64,000 nt of DNA from Azonexus hydrophilus. GTDB taxonomy: Bacteria; Pseudomonadota; Gammaproteobacteria; Burkholderiales; Rhodocyclaceae. The translations under genes were made by a program, and so were the position numbers. The DNA is taken from positions 1 through 64,000 of the forward strand of contig NZ_CAJHOB010000003.1 in assembly GCF_905120355.1 (NCBI RefSeq), given 5' to 3'. A model generated the notes under the pieces. The model was not told the origin of the DNA and made no database searches. It worked only from the letters and a program-made list of their open reading frames with translations. Position 1 is the first letter of the stretch; every line of letters starts with the position of its first letter. This document shows, in pieces, positions 28,293 through 41,262 of this stretch.

Positions 28293-29612
28293 TCAGAGAC
28301 TTTCGTCCGGGCGCAGGAAGCGCCATTGACCCGGCGCCAGTTTATCCAGGCGCAGATGCCCGATACGGGTGCGCAACACGCCCTTCACCGTCAGCCCGAC
28401 TGCCTCGCACATCCGCCGCAAGGGGCGCTTCTGTCCTTCACGCACGATGAAATGCAGTTGGCCGGGATCGAGTTGCTTGACCCAGGTTTTACCCAACGAA
28501 CGGCCATCGAGCGACAGGCCCTCGCGCAACAGCTCCAGGTTCTTGCGGCTCAACTCGCCACTGATGCGCACCAGATATTCCCGCTCCAGCTCACGCTCAT
28601 CGGCCAACAGACGGCGTGCCGTGCCGCCGCTGCGCATCAGCACCAGGAGGCCGCTGTTTTCGGTTTCCAGGCGTCCAGCAGCAACCAGATTACGTAACAT
28701 CCAGGGCTGCAGCGCCGGATCGCCCGGCTGCGGCAGGCGGTTTTCTTCACTCAGCAATGTCAGCGCAGCGGTTTCTGCCGTCCCGCGCTCACAACTGTAG
28801 CCGGCCGGCTTGTGCAGAAGGAAAATCACCTCACGCGGCGCCGGCACGCTGCTCACCCCCTCGTCCTGACGCACCTCAATCTGCACGTCAGGGGCCACGC
28901 GCGCGCCGAGTTGGCCAATGCGCACTCCATCAACCCAGACCCAGCCGCGCTCGATCCAGAGATCTGCCTCACGCCGTGAGGCCAGGCCGCGCTCAACCAT
29001 GATCTTGGACAAGCGCACGCCGCTGGGCGCAGGCAAGCCTGCCGCCGGTTCGCCCACCGGGCGCTGCGCCTTGGCTACCGCGGTTTTTACCCCTGCGCTG
29101 CTCTTGCCGGCACCACCCAGCCACTTACCGGGCCCAGCTTTTCTGCTGCCGTCTGGCGCGGGCGTCCTGGCGGTTTTCTTACCGGGCGCCCAAGCCTCCG
29201 AGCCCGCTGCCGATGCTTTCCGTGCACCACCCTCCCCTGGCTTCGATGAACGCTGAGCTTCCGTTGCACGCGTCTGCCCGCGCTCACCTGTGCGCAGTGT
29301 CCACGGTGACTGGGGCGCATTTTCCGGGGAGGCCGCCGCCGGCGCCTCCTGCGGCCTGGGGCGACGCGTCAACGCACCGCCACGTACCGGGCGCTTGCGA
29401 TTCGCTGCCACCGCCGCGCCAGCAAGACCCAGACGACCACTGACCGGCACCGGATCGGCTGGCTCTGCCGCCACTGGGGCAGGCGCAACGGCCAGCTCGA
29501 CTACCCTGGCAGCAGGTTCTGCCGCCGGTTCAGCTGCCTTCCGCGCCGGCTTCTTGGGTGCAACAGCCTCCGGCTTGCGCCATTTGGCCCACGGATCGTC
29601 GGCCTGGCTCAT
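28293..29612 (-). CDS. RsuA/RluB/RluF-type pseudouridine synthase with long disordered N-terminus and altered catalytic Asp
   Basis: 439 aa. Residues 1-195 are low-complexity, rich in Ala, Pro, Arg and Lys, and probably disordered. An S4 RNA-binding domain follows at about 199-245 ([19 protein letters not shown]) and a pseudouridine synthase fold at about 262-435. The universally conserved catalytic motif GRLD reads GRLE here ([13 protein letters not shown], Glu316). In other families of this enzyme class the Asp is essential, so activity is doubtful or altered. The ATG overlaps the FKBP stop (ATGA). Confidence 0.85.
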   Translation of the reverse strand: MSQADDPWAKWRKPEAVAPKKPARKAAEPAAEPAARVVELAVAPAPVAAEPADPVPVSGRLGLAGAAVAANRKRPVRGGALTRRPRPQEAPAAASPENAPQSPWTLRTGERGQTRATEAQRSSKPGEGGARKASAAGSEAWAPGKKTARTPAPDGSRKAGPGKWLGGAGKSSAGVKTAVAKAQRPVGEPAAGLPAPSGVRLSKIMVERGLASRREADLWIERGWVWVDGVRIGQLGARVAPDVQIEVRQDEGVSSVPAPREVIFLLHKPAGYSCERGTAETAALTLLSEENRLPQPGDPALQPWMLRNLVAAGRLETENSGLLVLMRSGGTARRLLADERELEREYLVRISGELSRKNLELLREGLSLDGRSLGKTWVKQLDPGQLHFIVREGQKRPLRRMCEAVGLTVKGVLRTRIGHLRLDKLAPGQWRFLRPDESL

Positions 29613-29953
29613 TGCAGATCGAGCAGTTCGACTTCGAAAATCAGCGTCGCATTCGGTGGAATCACGCCGCCAGCGCCGCGTGCGCCATACCCCAGCGCCG
29701 CCGGGATGGTCAGCTTGCGAGTACCGCCGATCAACATGCCCTGAACACCCTCGTCCCAGCCCTTGATGACATGACCGCGCCCCAGGGGGAACTGAAAGGG
29801 ATCGTTGCGATCCTTGCTTGAATCAAACTTGCTGCCATTTTCCAGCCAGCCGGTGTAGTGCACCGTGACCAGATCGCCTGCCTGCGCCGTGCGCCCCGTG
29901 CCGGGCACGGTGTCTTCATACACCAACCCGGATGCCGTCGTGATTGCTGCCAT
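29609..29953 (-). CDS. FKBP-type peptidyl-prolyl isomerase
   Basis: 114 aa, a single FKBP domain without a signal peptide, so cytoplasmic. Key stretches are [37 protein letters not shown] and [25 protein letters not shown]. It catalyses prolyl cis-trans isomerisation. It is first in a two-gene unit with the pseudouridine synthase-like gene and divergent from rplU. Confidence 0.95.
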   Translation of the reverse strand: MAAITTASGLVYEDTVPGTGRTAQAGDLVTVHYTGWLENGSKFDSSKDRNDPFQFPLGRGHVIKGWDEGVQGMLIGGTRKLTIPAALGYGARGAGGVIPPNATLIFEVELLDLQ

Positions 29954-30015
29954 CTACCTGCTCCAAAAAGAGGCGCAGTCTAGCACAGCAGGGGTAAAAA
30001 AATTGGGCCAAGGCT

Positions 30016-30043
30016 TTGACCTATTGGCAATTTTCCGTATAAT
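30016..30043 (+). promoter_or_regulatory. Sigma-70 promoter of rplU-rpmA
   Basis: TTGACC (30016-30021), a 16-base spacer and a perfect TATAAT (30038-30043), about 60 bases before the rplU ATG. Confidence 0.85.
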
Positions 30044-30103
30044 GCGCGGTTCTTCGTAGTACCTTTTGTTTTCAATTTCCGTTTATTTTTCGGAGTCCAA
30101 CTC

Positions 30104-30415
30104 ATGTATGCGGTCGTAAAAACCGGTGGCAAGCAGTATCGCGTGTCCGCTGGCCAAAAACTTAAAGTAGAACAGATACCGGCAGAAGTTGGCGCAGAAA
30201 TCACTCTCGATCAGATCCTCATGGTAGGCGAAGGCGAGTCGGTGAAGGTCGGCGCCCCGTTCATTGCTGGCGCTGCCGTCAAATGCACCGTGGTGTCGCA
30301 AGGTCGCCACGATAAGGTCAAGATCTTCAAGATGCGCCGTCGCAAGCACTACCAGAAGCGTCAGGGCCATCGTCAGAATTACACCGAACTGCGCATCGAC
30401 TCGATCGCTGCCTAA
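30104..30415 (+). CDS. rplU: 50S ribosomal protein L21
   Basis: 103 aa, the standard length. It starts [14 protein letters not shown], with [10 protein letters not shown] and the basic [19 protein letters not shown] tail that binds 23S rRNA. CGGAG lies upstream of the ATG. First gene of rplU-rpmA-obgE-proB. Confidence 0.98.
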   Translation: MYAVVKTGGKQYRVSAGQKLKVEQIPAEVGAEITLDQILMVGEGESVKVGAPFIAGAAVKCTVVSQGRHDKVKIFKMRRRKHYQKRQGHRQNYTELRIDSIAA

Positions 30416-30431
30416 GTTAAGGAGCTCATAA

Positions 30432-30695
30432 ATGGCACACAAAAAAGCAGGCGGTAGTTCGCGTAACGGCCGCGACTCACAGGCTCAGCGACTGGGCGTC
30501 AAGCGCTACGGTGGTCAATTCGTCCTGGCTGGCAACATCATCGTCCGCCAGCGCGGCACCGAATTTCACCCGGGTGAAAACGTCGGCTGCGGCAAGGATC
30601 ACACCCTGTTCGCACTGAAGGACGGCGTGGTGCAGTTCTCGATCAAGGGCGAAAAGAAACGCCGCACGGTCACCATCGTTCCGGCGGCTGAATAA
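30432..30695 (+). CDS. rpmA: 50S ribosomal protein L27
   Basis: 87 aa. It starts [17 protein letters not shown], with no N-terminal cleavage extension. It lies 16 bases after rplU with AAGGAG before the ATG. Its N-terminus reaches the peptidyl-transferase centre (family knowledge). Confidence 0.98.
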   Translation: MAHKKAGGSSRNGRDSQAQRLGVKRYGGQFVLAGNIIVRQRGTEFHPGENVGCGKDHTLFALKDGVVQFSIKGEKKRRTVTIVPAAE

Positions 30696-30715
30696 CTCAG
30701 CCCGGCGACAACCGA

Positions 30716-33002
<2,287 letters not shown>

Positions 33003-33094
33003 GCCTGGCGGCCATCAGGCGGTGCCGCGACTGTACGTATCGCGGGGCGAATGCAGGCGTGAGGCTGCGGTCAAACACTCACTGAACGAGCACC

Positions 33095-33796
33095 TCACCC
33101 CTGCAAAACAAAGGCCATTTTCGTTCCGGCAATCTCGATCACATCCTGATCGCCCAACGGATGTGCCTGTGCATCGATCGTCTTGCCATTGAGCGAGGGA
33201 TAGCTCTCGCCTTCGACGTGGGTGAGGAAATAACCATGCGGGCGACGGGCAATCACGGCCACCTGCAGACCGGGCTTGCCCAGGGTGGTCAGCGTCTTTT
33301 CCAGCTTCAGCAACTTGCCGGCATTGGGGCCGTTGAGCAGCTGAATCGCCGCCACCGGCAAAGCACTGGTGCGACTGGTTGTGCCAATATGGCTGCGCGT
33401 CTGGCTTTCCGCAGGCATCAGGGATAACTCACCGCTGGCCGCAGCCTTGCCGATATCCGAGCGAATCATAGCCGTCTGCTCCGTGTCCGGCATCACGCTG
33501 TTACCGGTATTGTCGGCCATGTACTTGAGCTTGTACTTCCCCAGTTCGACGATATCGTTATTGCGCAGGAAATGTTTCTTGATCGCCTGACCGTTGACCA
33601 GGGTGCCATTGGTGCTGTTCAGGTCTTCCAGAAAGGAATCCTGCAGGATGGTGACGACAACGGCATGCTCACCCGAGATGGCAAGATTGTCGATCTGTAT
33701 GTCATTGTGCGGCTTGCGCCCGATCGTCAGGCGCTCCTTGTTCAGCTCGATTTCCTTGAGTACCAGACCATCCATGGAAAGAATCAGTTTTGCCAT
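33095..33796 (-). CDS. Double FHA-domain protein
   Basis: 233 aa. The first FHA domain (about residues 20-95) has the phosphothreonine-binding GRKPHNDI, SGEHA and NSTNGT motifs. A second, more divergent one (about 150-228) has SLNGK in place of STNG. The linker carries Thr/Ser that could be phosphorylated. It lies 15 bases downstream of a PP2C phosphatase gene, suggesting a Ser/Thr phosphorylation switch, although no kinase gene is in view. Confidence 0.9.
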   Translation of the reverse strand: MAKLILSMDGLVLKEIELNKERLTIGRKPHNDIQIDNLAISGEHAVVVTILQDSFLEDLNSTNGTLVNGQAIKKHFLRNNDIVELGKYKLKYMADNTGNSVMPDTEQTAMIRSDIGKAAASGELSLMPAESQTRSHIGTTSRTSALPVAAIQLLNGPNAGKLLKLEKTLTTLGKPGLQVAVIARRPHGYFLTHVEGESYPSLNGKTIDAQAHPLGDQDVIEIAGTKMAFVLQG

Positions 33797-33811
33797 GTCA
33801 CTGTTCCTGCT

Positions 33812-34648
33812 TTATTTCGCTTGATTGAGAAAACCGTGCCACCAGCGTTTGGCGGCAGGTTGCGCTGCGCTGTGCGCATCCAGGCGCAGCAAAATGACGG
33901 ACACATTGTCGCGACCACCATATTCATTGGCCCGCTCGACCAGATGCTCTGCCCGCGTTGCCAGGCTGAATTTATCCTGACCGAGCAATTCGCCGATTTC
34001 CTGATCTTCCAGCATGTCGTTCAACCCGTCGGAGCACAGCAGGACGATATCGTCCGGCTCCAGTAGGTGTGTCGCTGTATCGACCAGCACGTCGCTCTCA
34101 ACCCCCAGGGCGCGGGTAACCAGGTTGCGGTGCTCTGCATGGCGTGCTGCCTCTGGCGAAATCAGGCCTTCATCGAGTTGCTCCTGCAGCAACGAATGGT
34201 CCTTGGTCAGCAAGTGCAGCGTGCCACGCCGCCACAGATACGCCCGAGAATCCCCGACATGCGCCAGGTGCAACTGACGCCCGAGAATCCAGGCAAACAC
34301 CAGCGTCGTCCCCATGCCGGCACAGGCTGCACTGCTCTGGGATGCACGGTAGATGGCAGAATTGGTGCCACGCACTTCATCGCTCATGATCTGCTCAGGA
34401 TGGCCGAGCACTTCAGGCGCCTCGGCAGCGCCCCGCAACAGGCGGGAGAAACTGGTGGCCAGCAACGTTGTCGCCATGCTGCTCGCCACTTCACCCGCGT
34501 TGTAGCCCCCCATCCCGTCGGCCAGTACAGCGATACCAAAATCTGCGTCGACAAAAACGGCATCCTCATTGTGGGCGCGCACGACGCCGGGGTCACTGCA
34601 TGCAGCGACCGTCAGCGCATCGTGTAAAACAATTTCCGCAAGTGCCAT
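33812..34648 (-). CDS. PP2C-type Ser/Thr phosphatase
   Basis: 278 aa from the ATG at 34648. Metal-binding motifs of the PPM family are present: VRAHNEDAVFVD, VLADGMGGYNAGE, LAHVGDSRAYLWR, LLCSDGLNDML and GGRDNVSVILLR. It is soluble and dephosphorylates phospho-Ser/Thr proteins. It pairs with the FHA-domain gene downstream; together such pairs often act with a Hanks-type kinase. Confidence 0.94.
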   Translation of the reverse strand: MALAEIVLHDALTVAACSDPGVVRAHNEDAVFVDADFGIAVLADGMGGYNAGEVASSMATTLLATSFSRLLRGAAEAPEVLGHPEQIMSDEVRGTNSAIYRASQSSAACAGMGTTLVFAWILGRQLHLAHVGDSRAYLWRRGTLHLLTKDHSLLQEQLDEGLISPEAARHAEHRNLVTRALGVESDVLVDTATHLLEPDDIVLLCSDGLNDMLEDQEIGELLGQDKFSLATRAEHLVERANEYGGRDNVSVILLRLDAHSAAQPAAKRWWHGFLNQAK

Positions 34649-34734
34649 GTCTGTCCTGTTCCTCTGCCACAAAGAGGCGGGGGCTTATTGTCCGGCGTCT
34701 GCGACTGCCGGTCAATTTTTATCTTAAAAGCATT

Positions 34735-35688
34735 TTACAAATCGATTTCCTGCCCCAGAGCGCGCTCGCGTGCCGCCGCAACGACACGTGATGCCAGGGC
34801 TAGATCCTGGATCGCCATCCCCTGAGACTCAAACAAGGTGATGTCGTCTGCCCCCTGCCGCCCAGCTTGCCGGCCGATGAGAATATCGCCCAGTTCCAGC
34901 AACTGCCGCGCATGCAGACGCCCTTTTTCCAGCGCCGGCAGCAAATCGCCCGCTTCCGCCAGCGCCGTGGGCACGCTATCCACGGCAATCAGACTGCAAC
35001 GACGCAGGGTTTGTTCAGAGATTTCCTGGCGGATCAAGGAATTCGATCCTGCCGCATTGATATGCACACCAGGAGACAACCACTGGGCATCAAACAAAGG
35101 CGTACTGGCCGTCGTCACCGTACCGAGCACGTCGCTATCGCGCACCGTCGCCTCGGCGCTTTCTGCTGCCAGCACCTGACGCCCGGTCACCTCGCTCAAG
35201 CGAGCGCAAAAATCGCTCAGTCTTGCCTTGTCCCGAGCAAACACCTTGACCACCTCCAGTGGCAGCGCCGCACACAACGCCCGCACATGACCTTCGGCCT
35301 GCCAGCCAGAGCCGAACACACCGGCCACCCGGGCAGCGGGGCGGGCCAGACAGCGCGCAGCGACACCACTCGCGGCGCCGGTGCGAACCATGCCCAGATA
35401 GTCCGCCGCCACAACGGCAATCAACTCGCCGCTGGCCGCATCGAACAGGTGCACCCGGAACCGGTTGCCGCTACGATTGCTGGTGTAAGCCTTGTAGCCG
35501 ATCACCCCCTGCGCCGGCAAGGCACCCTGCAGGATGTGCAAAGTGGTCTGCGGCAAGCGACTGCGCTGACGGGGAATGTCGATCGCGCGACCGTGCGCCA
35601 GTTCGCGGTGCGCTTCCTCCACGGCTGCCAACGCCATGTCCATGGTCAACACCTGGCGGACATCATCCTCAGTCAACAAGAGCGCCAT
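34735..35688 (-). CDS. Ornithine cyclodeaminase / mu-crystallin family NAD(P) enzyme
   Basis: 317 aa from an ATG at 35688 behind GGAGG. It has the NAD-binding stretch GVFGSGWQAEGHVRAL, GMVRTGAASGVA upstream of it, and NAAGSNS. Family members include ornithine cyclodeaminase, alanine dehydrogenase and ketimine reductases; the substrate cannot be fixed from sequence. Monocistronic on the minus strand. Confidence 0.85.
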   Translation of the reverse strand: MALLLTEDDVRQVLTMDMALAAVEEAHRELAHGRAIDIPRQRSRLPQTTLHILQGALPAQGVIGYKAYTSNRSGNRFRVHLFDAASGELIAVVAADYLGMVRTGAASGVAARCLARPAARVAGVFGSGWQAEGHVRALCAALPLEVVKVFARDKARLSDFCARLSEVTGRQVLAAESAEATVRDSDVLGTVTTASTPLFDAQWLSPGVHINAAGSNSLIRQEISEQTLRRCSLIAVDSVPTALAEAGDLLPALEKGRLHARQLLELGDILIGRQAGRQGADDITLFESQGMAIQDLALASRVVAAARERALGQEIDL

Positions 35689-35716
35689 CTTTCCTCCGCA
35701 AGCACACTGAAACAAT

Positions 35717-35741
35717 AAAAAAGCGGGCACGAAGCCCGCTT
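35717..35741 (-). terminator. Hairpin between the cyclodeaminase-like gene and sucD
   Basis: AAGCGGGC (35721-35728) pairs with GCCCGCTT (35734-35741), loop ACGAA; on the minus strand TTTTTTATTG follows. It lies 21 bases beyond the sucD stop and terminates sucCD. Confidence 0.88.
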
Positions 35742-35761
35742 CTTTGAGCTGAAGGCCGATT

Positions 35762-36655
35762 TTACAGCATGGCCTTGAGCAGCTTGGCCATTTCCGACGG
35801 GTTGCGCGTCACCTTGAAGCCGCACTCTTCCATGATGGCGAGCTTGGCATCAGCGGTATCGGCACCACCGGAAATGAGGGCGCCAGCGTGGCCCATGCGC
35901 TTGCCGGCCGGGGCAGTCACGCCAGCGATGAAACCGACGATCGGCTTCTTCATGTTGGCCTTGCACCACTGGGCGGCTTCGGCTTCGTCCGGACCGCCGA
36001 TTTCACCGATCATGATGACGGCGTCGGTATCCGGGTCGTCGTTGAACATCTTCATGACGTCGATGTGCTTCAGACCGTTGATCGGGTCACCACCGATACC
36101 GACAGCGGAGGACTGGCCGAGGCCCAGTTCGGTCAGCTGACCGACGGCTTCGTAGGTCAGCGTACCAGAACGGGAAACGACGCCGATACGCCCTTTACGG
36201 TGGATGTGACCCGGCATGATGCCGATCTTCACTTCGTCCGGGGTGATCAGGCCGGGGCAGTTCGGGCCGAGCAGCAGGGTCTTCTTGCCGCCCTTGGCTT
36301 CCTTTTCCTTCATCTTGTTGCGCACCATCAGCATGTCGCGGACGGGGATGCCTTCGGTGATGCAGATCGCCAGATCGAGGTCGGCTTCGACAGCTTCCCA
36401 GATCGCGGCGGCAGCGCCAGCCGGCGGCACGTAGATGACGGACACGGTGGCGCCGGTTTCAGCGGCGGCTTCCTTGACCGAAGCGTAGATGGGGATGTTG
36501 AAGATCGACTCGCCAGCCTTCTTCGGGTTCACGCCGGCAACGAAACATTCCTTGCCGTTTGCATACTCCTGGCACTTTTCCGTATGGAATTGACCGGTCT
36601 TGCCGGTGATGCCCTGGGTGATGATCTTGGTGTTCTTGTTGATCAGGATAGACAT
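35762..36655 (-). CDS. sucD: Succinyl-CoA synthetase alpha subunit
   Basis: 297 aa from an ATG at 36655 behind AAGGAG. It starts MSILINKNTKIITQGITGKTG (CoA-binding). The phospho-His is in the GKRMGHAGALI segment. With SucC it makes ATP/GTP from succinyl-CoA in the TCA cycle. An apparent longer frame to 36856 runs into sucC and is not real. Confidence 0.97.
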   Translation of the reverse strand: MSILINKNTKIITQGITGKTGQFHTEKCQEYANGKECFVAGVNPKKAGESIFNIPIYASVKEAAAETGATVSVIYVPPAGAAAAIWEAVEADLDLAICITEGIPVRDMLMVRNKMKEKEAKGGKKTLLLGPNCPGLITPDEVKIGIMPGHIHRKGRIGVVSRSGTLTYEAVGQLTELGLGQSSAVGIGGDPINGLKHIDVMKMFNDDPDTDAVIMIGEIGGPDEAEAAQWCKANMKKPIVGFIAGVTAPAGKRMGHAGALISGGADTADAKLAIMEECGFKVTRNPSEMAKLLKAML

Positions 36656-36666
36656 TCGGTGGCTCC

Positions 36667-37827
36667 TTACTTGACCGCTTCGACGATCTTGGTGGCGGCC
36701 TCGGCCATGGAATCGGCAGAGATGATGGGCAGACCGGAATCCTTCAGGATCTGCTTGCCGAGGTCTTCGTTGGTGCCCTTCATGCGGACGACCAGCGGCA
36801 CCGACAGGTGGGTTTCCTTGGCTGCGGCGACAACGCCGGTGGCGATGGTGTCGCAACGCATGATGCCGCCGAAGATGTTAACCAGGATGCCCTTGACCTT
36901 CGGGTTCTTGAGCATGATCTTGAAGGCTTCGGTGACCTTCTCGGTCGTGGCACCGCCGCCGACGTCGAGGAAGTTGGCCGGCTCGGCACCGAACAGCTTG
37001 ATCGTGTCCATGGTGGCCATGGCCAGACCGGCACCGTTCACCAGACAGCCGATGTTGCCGTCGAGCGAGATGTAGGCCAGGTCGAACTTGGAAGCTTCGA
37101 TTTCGTCGGCGTCTTCTTCGTCCAGGTCGCGCATGGCGACGATCTCTTCCTGACGGTAGAGGGCGTTGGAGTCGAAGTTGAACTTGGCGTCGAGCGCCTT
37201 GACGGTGCCGTCGGCTTCGTGGATCAGCGGGTTGATTTCAGCCAGCGACGCGTCGGTTTCCATGTAGCAGGTGTACAGGTTCTTCAGCGTTTCGATGCAC
37301 TGCGGAATCGAGGCTTCGTTCATACCCATGCCCTTGGCCAGGGTCAGCGCCTGCTCGTCGGTCAGGCCGACCAGCGGGTTGACGAAGACCTTGACGATCT
37401 TTTCCGGGGTCTTGTGGGCGACTTCTTCGATGTCCATGCCGCCTTCGTAGGAGGCCATGATGGCGACCGATTGCGTGGCGCGGTCGGTCAGCGCGGCAAC
37501 GTAGTATTCGTGCTGGATGTCAGCGCCTTCTTCGATCAGCAGGTGACGGACCTTCTGGCCTTCCGGGCCGGTCTGGTGCGTGATCAGCTGCATGCCGAGA
37601 ATCTGGCTGGCGTACTCGCGCACTTTTTCCAGGGAGGTCGCGACCTTGACGCCGCCGCCCTTGCCACGGCCACCGGCGTGAATCTGTGCCTTGACGACCC
37701 AGACCTTGCCGCCCAGGGTTTCGGCTGCCTTGACTGCGTCATCGACGGTCGTGCAGTGAATCCCGCGCGGAACCGTAACGCCGAATTTCTTCAGGATTTG
37801 TTTGCCCTGATATTCGTGAATTTTCAT
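36667..37827 (-). CDS. sucC: Succinyl-CoA synthetase beta subunit
   Basis: 386 aa. It starts [17 protein letters not shown], with the ATP-grasp segment [16 protein letters not shown] and the C-terminal [10 protein letters not shown]. It precedes sucD by 11 bases in one operon. AAGGA precedes the ATG. Confidence 0.97.
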   Translation of the reverse strand: MKIHEYQGKQILKKFGVTVPRGIHCTTVDDAVKAAETLGGKVWVVKAQIHAGGRGKGGGVKVATSLEKVREYASQILGMQLITHQTGPEGQKVRHLLIEEGADIQHEYYVAALTDRATQSVAIMASYEGGMDIEEVAHKTPEKIVKVFVNPLVGLTDEQALTLAKGMGMNEASIPQCIETLKNLYTCYMETDASLAEINPLIHEADGTVKALDAKFNFDSNALYRQEEIVAMRDLDEEDADEIEASKFDLAYISLDGNIGCLVNGAGLAMATMDTIKLFGAEPANFLDVGGGATTEKVTEAFKIMLKNPKVKGILVNIFGGIMRCDTIATGVVAAAKETHLSVPLVVRMKGTNEDLGKQILKDSGLPIISADSMAEAATKIVEAVK

Positions 37828-38109
37828 GCGCTTTCCTTGCGTTGAGTTGAGTTACAAGCGATGGGCGGCCCCGATTCCTCCACCGATTCCGCCCCGTTTT
37901 TTCCTTTTTGGAGCCGAAAATCTTACCACAGGCGTAACAGAATATTACGGCTTGAAATTCATAATTATGCGCGCAGACGCTGCCAAAACCTGGCAGCACA
38001 CCAGATCGCACCACTATAATGCCGACAGCCTGCCCGTTGCTGCCCGACACACCGGCCAACAGCGCGCCCTTCCGCACGTACAGCGCGAACGAACACAGGA
38101 TTGTCATCG

Positions 38110-38880
38110 ATGAAAGCCGTCATTCTTGCCGGGGGTCTAGGCACCCGCATCAGCGAGGAATCCCACCTCAAACCAAAACCGATGATCGAGATTGGTGGCA
38201 AGCCGATCATCTGGCACATCATGAAGATGTATTCCGCGCACGGCATCAACGATTTCATCGTTTGCCTCGGGTACAAGGGCTACGTGGTCAAGGAATATTT
38301 CGCCAATTATTTCCTGCACATGTCGGACGTGACCTTTGACATGCAGAACAACCGGATGGAAGTGCACCAGCAACATGCCGAACCCTGGCGGGTGACGCTG
38401 GTGGATACGGGCGAAAACTCACAAACCGGAGGACGTCTACAGCGCATCAGCCACTTCCTTGATCCGGAAGAACCGTTCTGCTTCACCTATGGCGACGGGG
38501 TATCCGACATCAACATCACCGCCCAGATTGCCTTCCACCGTCGTCATGGCCTGCCCGCCACAGTCTGTGCCGTACTCCCGCCGGGGAGATTTGGCACGCT
38601 GGACATTCAGGATGACCGGGTCTGCGGCTTCCAGGAAAAACCCCACGGGGAAGGTGGCTTCATCAACGGCGGTTTCTTCGTGCTGCAAAAAGAAGTCATC
38701 AGCTTGATTGAAAACGACAATACACCTTGGGAGAGTACTCCCATGCGCGAACTTTCCCGCCAGGGAAAACTGGCCGCCTGGCAACACGACGGTTTCTGGC
38801 AACCGATGGATACCCTGCGGGACAAGATGCTGCTGGAAAGTCTCTGGCAATCGGAAAAGGCCCCCTGGAAGATATGGTAA
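38110..38880 (+). CDS. rfbF: Glucose-1-phosphate cytidylyltransferase
   Basis: 256 aa from an ATG at 38110, 9 bases after AGGA; a TTG at 38101 is a worse choice. The nucleotidyltransferase motif [17 protein letters not shown] and [12 protein letters not shown] are diagnostic. It forms CDP-glucose from CTP and glucose 1-phosphate, step 1 of CDP-3,6-dideoxyhexose synthesis (ddhA equivalent). It opens a 16-kb plus-strand sugar island with many overlapping genes. Confidence 0.95.
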   Translation: MKAVILAGGLGTRISEESHLKPKPMIEIGGKPIIWHIMKMYSAHGINDFIVCLGYKGYVVKEYFANYFLHMSDVTFDMQNNRMEVHQQHAEPWRVTLVDTGENSQTGGRLQRISHFLDPEEPFCFTYGDGVSDINITAQIAFHRRHGLPATVCAVLPPGRFGTLDIQDDRVCGFQEKPHGEGGFINGGFFVLQKEVISLIENDNTPWESTPMRELSRQGKLAAWQHDGFWQPMDTLRDKMLLESLWQSEKAPWKIW

Positions 38881-39944
38881 ATCTGCCGATCACCCCCTCT
38901 TTCTGGCGGGGAAAACGAGTATTCCTGACCGGCCACACAGGCTTCAAGGGTAGTTGGCTGGCCCTCTGGTTGCAACAGCTTGGAGCCCAAGTCACCGGCT
39001 ACGCCCTGCCTCCGACCACCACACCGAGCTTATTTGAACTGGCCGGGGTGGCCAAGTACATGCACTCAATCTTGGAGGATATCCGCAACCCCGCCGCCCT
39101 GCAGCAGGCTTTGGAGACGGCTAGGCCCGAAATCATCCTGCACCTAGCGGCCCAGGCCCTGGTCAGCGACGGCTACACAGACCCGGTCGGCACCTATGCC
39201 ACCAATGTCATAGGTACCATCAATCTGCTCGAACAAGCCAGGCAACTCTCGGATGTTAGGGCTATCGTCATCGTCACCACGGACAAGTGCTACGAAAACC
39301 TGGAAAGCACCCACGCCTACGTGGAAAGCGATGCTCTGGGCGGGCACGACCCATACAGCAGCAGCAAGGCCTGTACGGAAATTGTTGCCGCATCCTGGCG
39401 CCGCTCCTTCTTCACCTCAGGACAAGCAGCCATTGCCACGGCTCGAGCAGGCAACGTAATCGGCGGTGGCGACTGGGCCCCGCATCGCCTAGTCCCCGAT
39501 CTGCTCCAGGCCTTTACCAAAGGGGAAGAAGCCCGCTTGCGCAATGGTCAGGCCGTACGCCCCTGGCAACACGTACTCGAACCCCTGGCGGGCTATCTGA
39601 TCCTGGCCGAGCAACTCTGGGATGACCGCAGCCGGGCCTGTGCCTGGAACTTCGGTCCGGAGCTGGAAGACTGCGTCAGCGTTGCCGAATTGGCTGAGCT
39701 CCTGGGGCGTCTCTGGCCCCGGGGCGGCCGCCACACAATACAGGCTTCACCCTTGCCCCATGAAGCCGGACTCCTGCGTCTGGACGCCAGCCGGGCAAAA
39801 CAGCTACTCGGCTGGAAACCCCGCTGGCACCTGAAAGAAGCCCTGCGCCAGACCGTAGAATGGCACCAGGCCTGGCTTGGCGGTTCAAGTATGGGAAACT
39901 TCTGCCGACAACAAATCGAACGCTACTCCCACACCGACACATGA
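38874..39944 (+). CDS. rfbG: CDP-glucose 4,6-dehydratase
   Basis: 356 aa from an ATG at 38874 inside the end of rfbF, with GGAAG upstream. It is an extended SDR: NAD motif [10 protein letters not shown], then TTDKCYEN and the catalytic YSSSKACTE. It makes CDP-4-dehydro-6-deoxyglucose (ddhB equivalent). The stop overlaps the rfbH start (ATGA). Confidence 0.94.
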   Translation: MVNLPITPSFWRGKRVFLTGHTGFKGSWLALWLQQLGAQVTGYALPPTTTPSLFELAGVAKYMHSILEDIRNPAALQQALETARPEIILHLAAQALVSDGYTDPVGTYATNVIGTINLLEQARQLSDVRAIVIVTTDKCYENLESTHAYVESDALGGHDPYSSSKACTEIVAASWRRSFFTSGQAAIATARAGNVIGGGDWAPHRLVPDLLQAFTKGEEARLRNGQAVRPWQHVLEPLAGYLILAEQLWDDRSRACAWNFGPELEDCVSVAELAELLGRLWPRGGRHTIQASPLPHEAGLLRLDASRAKQLLGWKPRWHLKEALRQTVEWHQAWLGGSSMGNFCRQQIERYSHTDT

Positions 39945-41254
39945 ACGAGAACAAAGAACGGCAGGCGATCCTGGATCAGGTACGTGTCTATGCCGAAAAG
40001 AGACTTTCGCCCCCGCAATTCCTTCCTGGTCAGAGCACAGTCCCTCCTTCGGGTAAGGTACTGGGGGCTGAGGAATTCGTACATATGGTGGACGCCGCCC
40101 TGGATGGCTGGCTCACCACCGGGCGTTATAACGAGGCCTTCGAAGCAGGGCTGGCCGGATACCTGGGGGTAAGCCACGCGCTGACCTGTAATTCTGGTTC
40201 CAGCGCCAACCTGCTGGCCCTCTCGGCCCTGACTTCACCCATCCTGGGGGCCCGTGCCCTGCAAGCCGGAGACGAAGTAATCACCGCCGCTGCCGGATTT
40301 CCCACCACGGTCAACCCCATTCTCCAGAATGGGCTCGTCCCGGTATTCGTGGATTCCCACATTCCCACCTATAACCCGACGCCAGCCAGCATCGAGGCCG
40401 CCATTGGGCCACGAACCCGGGCCATCATGATGGCCCACACTCTGGGAAATCCGCTGGAAATGGAAGCCATCCGAGGGATCGCCGACCGTCACGACCTGTG
40501 GCTGGTGGAAGACTGCTGTGACGCCCTGGGATCTCTGCATAAAGGACGCAAGGTGGGTGGCTGGGGCCATATCGGCACCCTCTCCTTCTACCCTGCCCAC
40601 CACATCACCATGGGTGAAGGCGGCGCTGTTTTCACCCAGGACGCGATGCTGAAACGGGCCATCGAGTCCTTCCGGGACTGGGGCCGGGATTGCTGGTGCA
40701 ATCCCGGCTGCGACAACACTTGCGGCAAGCGCTTCGACTGGCAGCTAGGAGAACTCCCGGCCGGCTATGATCACAAGTACGTATACTCCCATGCTGGTTA
40801 CAACCTCAAGATCACCGACATGCAGGCCGCCCTAGGGCTGGCCCAATTGAACCGGGTCGACGGCTTCTGCCAGGCGCGCCGCGAGCATTTCGCCTACTTG
40901 AGCCAACGCCTGAAGGGGCTGGAAGAGCTCCTGATCCTTCCCGAAGCTACGCCGGAAAGCGATCCAGCCTGGTTCGGTTTCCCCATCACCCTGAGCCCGG
41001 ACGCCCCCTTCAACCGGGTAGATCTACTGCGTTTCCTGGACCAGCGCAAAATCGGCACCCGCCTCCTGTTCGCCGGCAACCTGATCCGGCAGCCCTATTT
41101 CGCCGGGCGCCAGTATCGGATCGCCGGCACCCTGGAAAACGCGGAAACCATCATGCAGCAGACCTTCTGGGTCGGCGTCTGGCCCGGACTGGGACAGGAT
41201 CAGCTCGACTACATTGCCAATTCCCTTGCCGATTTTTGTGGCACGAATTTCTGA
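39941..41254 (+). CDS. rfbH: CDP-4-dehydro-6-deoxyglucose 3-dehydratase (E1, RfbH/DdhC)
   Basis: 437 aa. A PMP-dependent, [2Fe-2S] enzyme that removes the C3 hydroxyl. Two family hallmarks are visible. A His replaces the usual PLP lysine ([14 protein letters not shown]). The cysteine spacing C-x57-C-x-C-x7-C matches E1 exactly (second Cys of EDCC, then CWC, then the Cys of NTCG). The partner reductase E3 (RfbI/DdhD) is not in the window, so an outside reductase is needed or the E1 intermediate is used differently. Confidence 0.93.
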   Translation: MNENKERQAILDQVRVYAEKRLSPPQFLPGQSTVPPSGKVLGAEEFVHMVDAALDGWLTTGRYNEAFEAGLAGYLGVSHALTCNSGSSANLLALSALTSPILGARALQAGDEVITAAAGFPTTVNPILQNGLVPVFVDSHIPTYNPTPASIEAAIGPRTRAIMMAHTLGNPLEMEAIRGIADRHDLWLVEDCCDALGSLHKGRKVGGWGHIGTLSFYPAHHITMGEGGAVFTQDAMLKRAIESFRDWGRDCWCNPGCDNTCGKRFDWQLGELPAGYDHKYVYSHAGYNLKITDMQAALGLAQLNRVDGFCQARREHFAYLSQRLKGLEELLILPEATPESDPAWFGFPITLSPDAPFNRVDLLRFLDQRKIGTRLLFAGNLIRQPYFAGRQYRIAGTLENAETIMQQTFWVGVWPGLGQDQLDYIANSLADFCGTNF

Positions 41255-41262
41255 GGCTCACC

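Noticed and set aside
38015-38020. TATAAT upstream of rfbF as island promoter
   Set aside because: Perfect -10 hexamer, but no acceptable -35 at 16-18 bases was found, so I did not list it as a promoter.
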